Shown piece after piece: positions 57,083 to 64,000 of a DNA stretch of 64,000 nt. The notes under the pieces were generated by a model. That model was not told the origin of the DNA, searched no databases, and saw nothing but the letters and a program-made list of their open reading frames with translations. This DNA is from Synechococcus lacustris (lineage in GTDB: Bacteria; Cyanobacteriota; Cyanobacteriia; PCC-6307; Cyanobiaceae): positions 109,239-173,238 of the forward strand of contig CAJAQB010000011.1 in NCBI GenBank assembly GCA_903943975.1. The letters run 5' to 3'. Numbering within the stretch: the first letter of the stretch is position 1; the number at the start of each line of letters is the position of its first letter. The translations under genes and the position numbers were made by a program.

Positions 57083-57604
57083 TTAGAGGAAGACATCGGC
57101 GGAACCGCGGCCGGTGGTTTTTAGCCAGTTTTGGGCTTCGATGTAGTTGTTGGGGGCTAGGCGGATTGCCTTGGTCCAGCAGTCGGCGGCCAGGTCGAAA
57201 CGGCGGTCGGTTTCATCGGTTTCCCCCCGTTCTTGGGCCTGGTTGCCCAGGTGGTGATGGATCACCGCCATGTTGTTAAGCACCTGGGGCATTCTGCCGT
57301 TGAGTTCCAGGGCCTGGTCGTAGTACTCCAGGGCGCGGGAATGGTCGCCGTTGCTGGCAAACACCAAGCCCATGTTGTAAAGGATGAAGGCCCGGTCATT
57401 GGGGTCCTCCTCCAGTCGCAGGGCCTCTTCGTAGTTTTCCAGGGCCTCGGCGTATTCCCCATCCCCCTGGGCGCTCATGCCGTCGCGGTAGTAGGCGAAG
57501 GCCTCCTTGGCCCGCTGGTTGGTGGGCAGCAGCTTGAGGATCAGGTCTGCCATCACCGTGAAGCTTTTATCGATGAAGTTGTCGTTGCGTTGGGTACGGG
57601 GCAC
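57083..57604 (-). CDS. ycf3: Photosystem I assembly protein Ycf3
   Basis: A 173-residue TPR protein that helps assemble PSI by contacting PsaA/PsaD. The start [20 protein letters not shown] and the three TPR units ([53 protein letters not shown]) are the family pattern, with a normal length. It diverges from the metal ATPase by 88 bases. A 15-base palindrome lies right past its stop but no T-run follows. Confidence 0.97.
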   Translation of the reverse strand: MPRTQRNDNFIDKSFTVMADLILKLLPTNQRAKEAFAYYRDGMSAQGDGEYAEALENYEEALRLEEDPNDRAFILYNMGLVFASNGDHSRALEYYDQALELNGRMPQVLNNMAVIHHHLGNQAQERGETDETDRRFDLAADCWTKAIRLAPNNYIEAQNWLKTTGRGSADVFL

Positions 57605-57692
57605 GGCTTAGGGGGGGAGCGGTGAGGCAACAGAGTCTCCTCTGATCCTCACATTCTGATCCCAGCATCCTGGAGCTTCCTTAGGCTGAGGC

Positions 57693-59969
57693 ATGGCTCA
57701 CCAGGCGCTGCTGCTCGAAATCGAAGGCATGAAATGCGGCGGCTGTGTGAGCGCCGTGGAAAAGCGCCTGCGCGAGCAACCGGGCGTGCAGGAGGCCAGC
57801 GTCAACCTGCTCACCCGCACCGCCTGGGTGGAACTCGAACCGCCGGGCTCCTCGGAGGCGGTGCTAAACAGCCTGGCTTCCCTGGGCTTTCCCAGCCGGA
57901 TACGGCCCCAGCAATCGGCCCTTGAACGGCTGCGCAACGCGCAGGCCGAAGAAAGTTGGTGGCAACGCTGGCGTCAGCTGATCACGGCACTGCTGCTGTT
58001 GCTGGTGAGCAGCCTTGGCCACCTCAGTGAAACTGGCCCCCTCGCCGACTTTCGCCTCCACGGGCTGGTGGCCAGCTGGGCCCTGGCGGGGCCGGGGCGA
58101 CCGATCCTCTGGCGCGGCTGGCAGGGGCTCCGCCAGGGGGTACCCGGCATGGACAGCCTCGTGGGGCTCGGGGTGATGAGCTCCTATCTGGCCAGCCTCA
58201 CGGCGTTGATCTGGCCCCAGGTGGGTTGGTCTTGCTTCTTCAACGAAGCGGTGATGTTGCTGGGTTTTGTGTTGCTGGGTCGTTTCCTGGAGGAACGGGC
58301 CCGGCGGCGCAGCGGCCGCGCCCTGGAGGCCCTGGCGGAATTGCAACCAGACACCGCCCTGTTGCTGTTGGGGGATGATCCGCCCCGGCCGGTGCGGGTG
58401 GGCGGCCTGCGGCCCGGCGACCAGCTGCGGATCCTGCCCGGCGATCGCCTGCCCGTGGATGGACGGGTGTTGCGCGGTTGTTCGGCGGTGGATGTGTCGA
58501 GCCTTACTGGCGAACCACTGCCTTTACAGGTGGAGCCTGGCCAAGAACTCTCCGCCGGCAGCCTCAACCTGCAGGCACCCCTCGATTTAGAGGTGCTGCG
58601 CAGCGGCGCCGAATCGGCCCTGGCCCGAATCATTCAGTTGGTGCAGCAGGCCCAGGCCCGCAAGGCGCCGATCCAGGCCCTGGCCGACCGTTGGGCCGGG
58701 CGTTTCACCTGGATTGTGCTGGCCCTGGCCCTGGCCACTTTTCTGTTTTGGTGGCTCTGGGGCACCAGCCTTTTCCCCCAGGTGTTAACGGGCTTGGCCC
58801 ATGGCCATGGGCACCACCGCAGCCTGGGGGCGGGGGCCAGCACCCCATTGGCCCTGGCCCTGCAGCTCGCCATTGCCGTGCTGGTGGTGGCCTGCCCCTG
58901 TGCCCTCGGCTTGGCCACCCCCACGGCGATCAGCGTCGCCACCGGTCGGGCCGCCCACCTGGGCCTGTTGTTTCGGGGGGGGGAGGTGCTCCAAACCGCC
59001 GCCCAGTTGCGCACAGTTTTGTTTGATAAAACCGGCACCCTTACCCGGGGGCGGCCGCTGGTGGAGGCGCTGCTGCCGCTGGCCGATGGCCTTGAGCCCC
59101 CACGGCTATTGCAATTGGCCGCCAGCCTTGAGCAACACACCCGCCATCCCCTCGCCTGGGCCCTGTTGCAGGGGGCCCAGTTGCAGGGGTTGCCGCTGCT
59201 CCCCTGCAGCGCCAGCGTCACCCTGGCCGGCGATGGCGTGGAGGGTCAGCTGGAGGGCTTCGAGGGGCTGGGCCGCCTCGGCCGGCTCGACTGGTTGCAG
59301 GCCCAGGGGGTGGCGATTGCTGAGCAGGCCCAGGTTTGGCAGCGAGGGCAGGAACAGCTGGGCGCCACGGTGCTGGCCCTGGCCCAGGGGAATCAGTTGT
59401 TGGGCCTCTTGGCCGTGAGTGATGCGCTGCGGCCCGATGGGGCCGAGGCCGTGGCCCAGCTCCAGGCCCGGGGCATCAAGGTGGGGGTGCTCAGTGGCGA
59501 CCGCCAGGGGCCTGTGCAGCAACTGGGCAAACAATTGGGCCTGGGGCTTGATCAGCTCGCCTGGGGCTTGAAGCCCCAAGACAAGCTTGCCCGCATCGAA
59601 GCGGCCCTGGGGCCCGTGGCGATGGTGGGCGATGGCATCAATGACGCCCCTGCCCTGGCGGCCGCCGACCTGGGCATTGCCGTGGGTACCGGCACCCAGG
59701 TGGCCCAAGACACCGCCGATCTGGTGGTGCTGGGCGAACGGCTCAGCGCCGTGCCCCAGGCCCTGGAACTCTCCCGGCGCTGCATGGCCAAGGTGCGCCA
59801 AAACCTCTTCTGGGCCTTTGGTTACAACCTGGTGGTGCTGCCCTTGGCGGCGGGTTTGCTGTTGCCAGGCTTTGGCCTGTTGCTCACCCCACCCCTGGCG
59901 GCCCTGTTGATGGCGCTCAGCTCGATCACCGTGGTTTGCAACGCCCTGCTGATGCGTTTGCCCGCATGA
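57693..59969 (+). CDS. Copper-type P1B (CPx) ATPase, CtaA/PacS-like
   Basis: A 758-residue metal-transport ATPase. The N terminus has a metal-binding domain with GMKCGGC; there are eight expected membrane spans, the actuator motif SLTGEPLPL, the CPC motif in VACPCALGLATPT (about residue 398), the phosphorylated DKTGTLT (Asp445), a class-typical HTRHPLAWAL and MVGDGINDAPALAAADLGIA. CPC plus GMxCxxC indicates Cu+ (or Ag+), delivered to plastocyanin and cytochrome oxidase in cyanobacteria. A His-rich stretch (HGHGHH, residues 370-375) lies in the loop before the CPC helix. A run of nine G occurs at 58975-58983 in the coding sequence. Confidence 0.93.
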   Translation: MAHQALLLEIEGMKCGGCVSAVEKRLREQPGVQEASVNLLTRTAWVELEPPGSSEAVLNSLASLGFPSRIRPQQSALERLRNAQAEESWWQRWRQLITALLLLLVSSLGHLSETGPLADFRLHGLVASWALAGPGRPILWRGWQGLRQGVPGMDSLVGLGVMSSYLASLTALIWPQVGWSCFFNEAVMLLGFVLLGRFLEERARRRSGRALEALAELQPDTALLLLGDDPPRPVRVGGLRPGDQLRILPGDRLPVDGRVLRGCSAVDVSSLTGEPLPLQVEPGQELSAGSLNLQAPLDLEVLRSGAESALARIIQLVQQAQARKAPIQALADRWAGRFTWIVLALALATFLFWWLWGTSLFPQVLTGLAHGHGHHRSLGAGASTPLALALQLAIAVLVVACPCALGLATPTAISVATGRAAHLGLLFRGGEVLQTAAQLRTVLFDKTGTLTRGRPLVEALLPLADGLEPPRLLQLAASLEQHTRHPLAWALLQGAQLQGLPLLPCSASVTLAGDGVEGQLEGFEGLGRLGRLDWLQAQGVAIAEQAQVWQRGQEQLGATVLALAQGNQLLGLLAVSDALRPDGAEAVAQLQARGIKVGVLSGDRQGPVQQLGKQLGLGLDQLAWGLKPQDKLARIEAALGPVAMVGDGINDAPALAAADLGIAVGTGTQVAQDTADLVVLGERLSAVPQALELSRRCMAKVRQNLFWAFGYNLVVLPLAAGLLLPGFGLLLTPPLAALLMALSSITVVCNALLMRLPA

Positions 59970-60640
59970 GCGGGCTGCCACCGGGTCGTTTTCTGGTCCT
60001 TGAGGGGATCGATGGCTGTGGCAAAACCACCCAGCTGCGCGGGCTGGCCCAGTGGTTGCCCAGCAGTGGCCTGATGCCCGCCGGCGCCCAGGTAATAAGC
60101 ACCAGGGAACCGGGGGGCACGGCCCTGGGCCAGGCCCTGCGCCAGCTGCTGCTGCATCCCCCGGAGGGGGCGAGCCCCGCCAGCCGGGCGGAATTATTGC
60201 TCTATGCGGCCGACCGGGCCCAGCACGTGCAGGAGCTGATTGCACCGGCCCTGGCGGCTGGTAATTGGGTGCTGAGTGATCGCTTTAGTGGTTCCACCGC
60301 CGCTTACCAGGGCCATGGCCGGGGACTGGATTTGGCCCTGATCAGCCAGCTGGAGCAACTGGCCTGCGCCGGCCTGCGGCCGGATCTTTGCGTGTGGCTG
60401 GAGCTGGCCCCCGCCGAGGCGGCCCGGCGGCGCCAGGGCCAGAGCGAAGACCGGATCGAAGCCGAGGGTTTGGCCTTTTTAGAGCGGGTGCATCGGGGCT
60501 TTGCCGCCCTCAGTGAACGGCCCGGCTGGCGGCGGCTGGCGGCCGCAGGCCCGGCGGAGCAGGTGCAGCAGGCCCTGCGTGAATTGGTTGCTGCTGCCCT
60601 GGGGAATGGCAGCCCTGGGCCGCTGGATTCCCATGGCTGA
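59966..60640 (+). CDS. tmk: Thymidylate kinase
   Basis: Phosphorylates dTMP to dTDP. The 224-residue protein has the P-loop LEGIDGCGKTTQ, the substrate motif STREPGGTALGQALR, SDRFSGSTAAYQG and RRQGQSEDRIEAEG as lid. The ATG at 59966 overlaps the ATPase stop (ATGA), and its stop lies 8 bases inside holB, so ATPase, tmk and holB are one compact unit. Confidence 0.95.
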   Translation: MSGLPPGRFLVLEGIDGCGKTTQLRGLAQWLPSSGLMPAGAQVISTREPGGTALGQALRQLLLHPPEGASPASRAELLLYAADRAQHVQELIAPALAAGNWVLSDRFSGSTAAYQGHGRGLDLALISQLEQLACAGLRPDLCVWLELAPAEAARRRQGQSEDRIEAEGLAFLERVHRGFAALSERPGWRRLAAAGPAEQVQQALRELVAAALGNGSPGPLDSHG

Positions 60641-61631
60641 GGGTCTGTTTGCCGAGCTGCTGGGGCAGCCCCAGGCGGTGCAACTGCTGGAGGCCGCCCT
60701 GGCCCAGGGGCGGCTGGCGCCGGCCTATCTGTTTGCAGGACCGGAGGGGGTGGGCCGGGCCCTGGCGGCCCGCCGTTTTGTGGAGGGGATTTCTGGCGCT
60801 GGCCTGGCGGGCGATGGGGCCCTGAGGCGGCGGCTGGAGCAGGGCAACCATCCCGACCTGCTCTGGGTGGAACCCACCTACACCGATAAGGGGCAACTGG
60901 TGCCCGCCTCCCAGGCCCGGCAGCTGGGTTTACAGAAGAAAGCTTTGCCCCAGTTGCGTTTGGAGCAGATCCGCGAGCTGGGGCGTTTCCTCAGTCGCCC
61001 ACCGCTGGAGGCGCCCCGCTCGGTGGTGGTGCTGGAGGGGGCGGAACGGATGGCGGAGGCGGCTGCCAATGCCCTGCTCAAAACCCTGGAGGAACCGGGC
61101 CTGGGGCTGTTGATTTTGCTCACGGCCGCCCCGGAGCGTCTACTCAGCACGATCCTTTCCCGCTGCCAGCGGATCCCCTTTCGCCCCCTGGCCGCGGCCC
61201 AGTTGCAGGCGGTGCTGGCGCGGCTGCCGGAACCAGATCCCGAGGCCGAGCCCGCTGCTGGACCCGTTGGCGAGCCTGGACCCGCTGCCCCTGAACCATT
61301 GGAATTACTGGAAATGGCGGCGGGTTCCCCCGGGGCTTTGCTGGAGGTGCGGCGCCGCTGGCGGGAGCTGCCGGCGGCCCTGGTGCAACGGCTGCAGGGT
61401 CTGCCCCGGGAGCCGATGGGGGCCCTGGGGCTGGCCCGCGACATTGCCGAAGCCCTAGACACCGAACAGCAGCTCTGGCTGCTGGGCTGGTGGCAATTGA
61501 AGCTTTGGCGTTTGGCCCAGGACCCCAGGCCCCAGCGGCGCTTGGAACAGCTGCGCCGCCACCTGAATGGCAATGTGCAACCGCGGCTGGCCTGGGAAGT
61601 GGCCTTGCTGGAGTTAATCCCCTGGGCCTGA
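60633..61631 (+). CDS. holB: DNA polymerase III delta' subunit
   Basis: Clamp-loader subunit. The 332-residue protein starts MAEGLFAELLGQPQAVQLL, and has LFAGPEGVGRALAARRFV where the P-loop Lys is replaced by Arg-Ala, consistent with the non-ATPase delta'. ANALLKTLEEPGLGLLILLT and STILSRCQRIPFRPL are the conserved SRC-like segments. Overlaps tmk by 8 bases and ends 21 bases from convergent rpaA. Called by the pattern and by the tmk-holB gene order common in bacteria. Confidence 0.92.
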   Translation: MAEGLFAELLGQPQAVQLLEAALAQGRLAPAYLFAGPEGVGRALAARRFVEGISGAGLAGDGALRRRLEQGNHPDLLWVEPTYTDKGQLVPASQARQLGLQKKALPQLRLEQIRELGRFLSRPPLEAPRSVVVLEGAERMAEAAANALLKTLEEPGLGLLILLTAAPERLLSTILSRCQRIPFRPLAAAQLQAVLARLPEPDPEAEPAAGPVGEPGPAAPEPLELLEMAAGSPGALLEVRRRWRELPAALVQRLQGLPREPMGALGLARDIAEALDTEQQLWLLGWWQLKLWRLAQDPRPQRRLEQLRRHLNGNVQPRLAWEVALLELIPWA

Positions 61632-61652
61632 GCTTGTTGGGGGGCTGGGCTG

Positions 61653-62432
61653 TCAGGCCGTTTGGCTGAGGGTTGTTTGCTGCAGGCGGTAGTCAGTCAT
61701 CTGGCGGGTTAGGTCATCGAGTTGCTTGCCGGTGGGCAGCTCCAGGCAGTAGCCGGCTCCGTACACGGTCTTGATGAACTGGGGCTTGCGGGGATCGGGC
61801 TCGAGCTTGGTGCGCAGGTGGCGAATGTGTACGCGAATCGTTTCGATGTCGTCGTCTGGTTCGTAGCCCCACACTTCCTTGAGGATCAGCGAAGGGGCCA
61901 CGGTTTGACCGTGGCGCTGTAGCAAACAGTGAAGCAGCTCAAATTCCAGGTGGGTGAGACGCACCGGCAGCTCAAACCAGATCGCTTCGAAACGCTCGGG
62001 CACCAGGGTGATCGGGCCGAAACTGAGGATTTCGCTGTGCTTGCTGGAGAGGGGGGCCCGATCGCTGCGGCGCAATAAGGCTTTGACCCGGGCCAGGAAT
62101 TCCTCGAGCTCAAAGGGCTTGGTGAGGTAATCATCGGCCCCGGAATTAAAGCCGCTTACTTTGTCTTTAGTGCCCCCCAGGGCGGTGAGCATCATGATTG
62201 GAATCTGGCCGGTGCGATCGTCGCGCCGCAGCCGTTGGCAGAGGGTGAGGCCATCCACCCGGGGCAACATCAGATCCAACACAATCAGGTCTGGGGTGTA
62301 TTGCAGGGCAAGGGCCTGGCCCTTGATGCCGTCTTCCGCCTTTTGTACATCGAAACCGGAATGCTCCAGGTAGCCGGCCACTAGCTCACGCATATCCCTG
62401 TCGTCTTCGATCAGCAGGATGCAGGGCTTCAT
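61653..62432 (-). CDS. rpaA: OmpR-type response regulator RpaA
   Basis: Main output regulator of the circadian clock (target of SasA and CikA). The 259-residue protein has the receiver motifs [19 protein letters not shown], the phosphorylated Asp in [40 protein letters not shown], and the winged helix with [38 protein letters not shown] and [12 protein letters not shown]. The near-identical DNA-binding half to known RpaA is strong support. It ends 21 bases from holB. Confidence 0.93.
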   Translation of the reverse strand: MKPCILLIEDDRDMRELVAGYLEHSGFDVQKAEDGIKGQALALQYTPDLIVLDLMLPRVDGLTLCQRLRRDDRTGQIPIMMLTALGGTKDKVSGFNSGADDYLTKPFELEEFLARVKALLRRSDRAPLSSKHSEILSFGPITLVPERFEAIWFELPVRLTHLEFELLHCLLQRHGQTVAPSLILKEVWGYEPDDDIETIRVHIRHLRTKLEPDPRKPQFIKTVYGAGYCLELPTGKQLDDLTRQMTDYRLQQTTLSQTA

Positions 62433-62560
62433 TGAACCTGGGGTTGGGGGGCGGCAGGATCGCGGAATATGCCCGAACGATCTTGGGGCTTTGTCCGGGG
62501 ATTATAGGGAAAACCTTTAGAGCTGGGCACCCCCTGATAAAATATGCTACAGCCCGCAAA

Positions 62561-62608
62561 CAAGCCTTTGAGCCAGCCCAAAAAGCCTTTGGCTTGCTCA
62601 AAGGCTTG
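62561..62608. repeat. Perfect 13-bp inverted repeat upstream of rpaA
   Basis: CAAGCCTTTGAGC (62561-62573) and GCTCAAAGGCTTG (62596-62608) are exact reverse complements. They lie between rpaA and tRNA-Asn, about 130-180 bases from the rpaA start, and may be a terminator for the tRNA transcript or a regulator site. Confidence 0.8.
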
Positions 62609-62638
62609 AATTCTGGTGATTTTCTTTAAATTCTTGTC

Positions 62639-62664
62639 AGCGCTCCTCCTTGGGGGAGGGCGCT
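62639..62664 (-). terminator. Hairpin just past tRNA-Asn
   Basis: CAGCGC-T-CCTCC pairs with GGAGG-G-GCGCTG around a short loop, 11 bases past the tRNA 3' end on its strand. No T-run follows, so it may be a processing signal or a weak terminator. Confidence 0.55.
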
Positions 62665-62674
62665 GAACTTGAAA

Positions 62675-62746
62675 CTCCCCGGGCGGGATTCGAACCTGCG
62701 ACCAATCGGTTAACAGCCGATCGCTCTACCACTGAGCTACCGAGGA
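62675..62746 (-). tRNA. tRNA-Asn (anticodon GTT)
   Basis: On the minus strand 72 bases fold as a cloverleaf: acceptor TCCTCGG with CCGGGGA, D-arm GCTC/GAGC, anticodon stem around CTGTTAACC with the anticodon GTT, and T-arm GCAGG-TTCGAAT-CCTGC. The discriminator is G73. CCA is not encoded, so it depends on the tRNA nucleotidyltransferases in this window. It lies 14 bases past the stop of the ABC ATPase gene on the same strand. Confidence 0.97.
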
Positions 62747-62760
62747 TTGACTGGTTGAAC

Positions 62761-63459
62761 CTACCCGGTGGCCCTGCCCCTGGGCAAGCCCTCCAGCTCC
62801 AGGCGCAGGGCTGGTCCCTTTTGCCAGCGGCCAGGGCGGCCCCGTTCCAGGTGAAGGGCGCCGTCGCAGAGCTCCAGTTCCTCCAGGCGATGGGTCACCC
62901 AAAGGGCGGTTAGGGGCAGCGAGCCCTCCGGGCTGGGGCCGTTGCAGAGCTTGCGGATCAGGGCCAGCACCTCCCCTTGGCTTTGGGGATCAAGCAGGGC
63001 GGTGGGTTCATCCAGCAGCAGCAGTCGGGCGCCGCTGATCAGGGCCGAGGCGATCGCCAGCCGTTGTTTCTGGCCGCCGCTGAGGCTGTGGATCGGCCGC
63101 GACGCAAAGCCGGCCAGGCCCACCCGGGCCAGGGCGGCTTCCACCGTTGCTAGGTCGGGCCTTTGCCCCTTGGGCAGGTGGAAGCAGAGTTCACTGCCGC
63201 AGCCGGGCAGCAGCAATTGATGGTCTGGGTTCTGGAAAACCAGGGCCGGGGGGGCGGTGCAAAAAATCTCGCCGGCCTCCGGCTGCAGCAGGCCGGCGAT
63301 TAAGCGCAGCAGGGTGCTTTTACCGCTGCCATTGCCGCCCACCAGCATCCACAGCCCTGGCCCCGGCAGGCTGAAGCTGCAGTGGTCTAGGGCCGGGGCG
63401 CCATTGGGCCAGCGGAAGCGCAGGCCCTGCACCCGCAGCGGGCTGGCCGGGGCGTTCAC
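62761..63459 (-). CDS. ABC-type ATPase, EcfA/CbiO-like
   Basis: A 232-residue ATP-binding subunit. Walker A is [17 protein letters not shown], the signature [12 protein letters not shown], Walker [13 protein letters not shown], and the switch His is in [20 protein letters not shown] (the Q loop) is typical of energy-coupling factor ATPases for cobalt, nickel or vitamins. The GTG start at 63459 overlaps the UPF0367 stop (GTGA). No permease or substrate-binding subunit is adjacent, so the substrate is unknown. Confidence 0.88.
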   Translation of the reverse strand: MNAPASPLRVQGLRFRWPNGAPALDHCSFSLPGPGLWMLVGGNGSGKSTLLRLIAGLLQPEAGEIFCTAPPALVFQNPDHQLLLPGCGSELCFHLPKGQRPDLATVEAALARVGLAGFASRPIHSLSGGQKQRLAIASALISGARLLLLDEPTALLDPQSQGEVLALIRKLCNGPSPEGSLPLTALWVTHRLEELELCDGALHLERGRPGRWQKGPALRLELEGLPRGRATG

Positions 63460-63719
63460 GCGTCGATGCTGAAACCGGGGCGCTTGCTGCCCGCCCCCAT
63501 GGCCGATTTTTCGTAGATCTGCACGGCCAGCACCTCGCTGCTTTGCAGGCAAACCCGCTTTTCTTCAGCCTTTTCGCAGGTGAGGTCGAGCAGGCGGGGG
63601 TGGCCGTGCTCCATGGCGTTGCGGATGTCGTTGTAGAGGGCCTGGGCGCCGGCTAGCTCCTTGCGCTGCACGGCAACCGGCATCGGGGACAACTTCAGGC
63701 TCAGCTCAACGACGTACAT
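63456..63719 (-). CDS. UPF0367 family protein
   Basis: An 87-residue conserved cyanobacterial protein that I recall as UPF0367. [40 protein letters not shown] and YEKSAMGAG are family blocks; no enzyme motif or membrane span is visible. Its stop overlaps the start of the ABC ATPase gene. It diverges from psbD, with 131 bases between. Confidence 0.85.
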   Translation of the reverse strand: MYVVELSLKLSPMPVAVQRKELAGAQALYNDIRNAMEHGHPRLLDLTCEKAEEKRVCLQSSEVLAVQIYEKSAMGAGSKRPGFSIDA

Positions 63720-63850
63720 GGGGCGAATTCCGCTAGTTGCACCCTAGGGAAGGGCTTGATAGGTGGTTGTGCTGGTTCTTATGGCTTAGCTGCGCAGGGA
63801 GGTGTGGTTTTCCCTATGGTTTCGATGTAAAGCTTTTTGAAGCTGTTGCT

Positions 63851-64000
63851 ATGACTATCGCTGTAGGGCGGGCGCCGGCAGGCCGGGGATGGTTCGACGT
63901 CCTCGATGACTGGCTGAAGCGCGACCGCTTCGTGTTTGTGGGCTGGTCCGGCCTGTTGCTATTCCCCACCGCCTACCTGGCGCTGGGCGGCTGGCTCACC
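63851..64000 (+). CDS. psbD: Photosystem II D2 protein (5' part)
   Basis: The first 50 codons of PsbD, running off the end of the window. Translation gives [20 protein letters not shown] then [19 protein letters not shown], the near-invariant D2 N terminus with the start of the first membrane helix. Complete D2 is about 352 residues. The upstream 131-base region is the promoter and leader but no element was recognised with confidence. Confidence 0.97.
   Translation, partial: MTIAVGRAPAGRGWFDVLDDWLKRDRFVFVGWSGLLLFPTAYLALGGWLT

Larger units (their letters stand above)
62433..62674. other. 242-base gap between rpaA and tRNA-Asn with two inverted repeats
   Basis: No gene is supported. It contains a 13-bp perfect inverted repeat (CAAGCCTTTGAGC at 62561-62573, GCTCAAAGGCTTG at 62596-62608) with a 22-base spacer, and a CAGCGC...GCGCTG hairpin nearer the tRNA. 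The rpaA promoter must be here, but no element is convincing. Confidence 0.6.

Noticed and set aside
56751..57086. Proline/lysine-rich 111-residue open frame
   Set aside because: Low-complexity translation of AAGCCC repeats; runs into the ycf3 stop and has no start signal.
63720..63850. HLR1 (RpaB) site before psbD
   Set aside because: One TTTACATC-like half on the minus strand, but the second half at the needed spacing is absent.

Overview
The window is a compact, very GC-rich stretch of a unicellular picocyanobacterial chromosome, most like the Cyanobium/Synechococcus (alpha-cyanobacterial) lineage. This is inferred from the photosynthesis genes (psbEFLJ, ycf48, rubA, psbD, ycf3, ycf34, chlD), the NDH-1 subunits (ndhC-K-J, ndhD, ndhF, ndhM), the carotenoid genes (crtP, crtB, a Z-ISO homologue), the clock and light response regulators rpaA and rpaB, and scattered HIP1 octamers (GCGATCGC). 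No rRNA, prophage, transposase or CRISPR array was seen. One tRNA (Asn) is present.

Bases 1-21.7 kb are dominated by surface polysaccharide genes. They start with Kdo synthesis and activation (kdsA partial, kdsC, kdsB), then the UvrD/PcrA helicase, a glycosyltransferase, an O-antigen ligase/polymerase-like membrane protein, two more GT2 enzymes and a GT39-like membrane glycosyltransferase. A nucleotide-sugar block follows: galE (UDP-galactose), gmd and fcl (GDP-fucose), ugd, uxs and a UDP-glucuronate 4-epimerase (UDP-GlcA, UDP-xylose, UDP-GalA). hisS and a class II tRNA nucleotidyltransferase are interspersed. Two nucleotidyltransferase/HEPN modules of toxin-antitoxin type sit here, one of them inside the gmd-fcl operon. 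The 5.2-7.8 kb part is visibly richer in A+T than its surroundings.

Bases 21.7-31.5 kb hold the photosystem II operon (psbE-F-L-J with ycf48 and rubA upstream), divergent ndhC-K-J, a YvcK/CofD-like protein, an MlaF/MlaD lipid-transport pair and chlD. A 446-base gap at 31.5-31.9 kb has a (TTCCCC)6 tract and a palindromic element. Bases 31.9-46.5 kb carry a Nudix hydrolase, photolyase, a PedR-like regulator, metF, a sugar-phosphate nucleotidylyltransferase, scpA, lapA, ndhD, ndhF, the Z-ISO homologue, a LysR regulator (RbcR/NdhR type), ndhM, crtP and crtB.

Bases 46.6-64 kb carry an RRM protein, a second tRNA nucleotidyltransferase (loop-deleted, CC-adding type), ycf34, tsaB, a DUF218 protein, the lipid-synthesis run plsC-fabD-fabH-plsX, rpaB, radA, a 1-kb mosaic of tandem repeats, ycf3, a CPx-type metal ATPase, tmk, holB, rpaA, tRNA-Asn, an ABC ATPase, a UPF0367 protein and the first 50 codons of psbD.

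The features most worth attention are the repeat mosaic between radA and ycf3, the toxin-antitoxin-like pair inside the GDP-fucose operon, the pair of tRNA nucleotidyltransferases with and without the flexible loop, the G-quadruplex-capable GGGGAA tract, a Kdo gene set, and the frequent tail-to-tail overlap of convergent genes. All identifications rest on motif recognition by eye; no database search was run.
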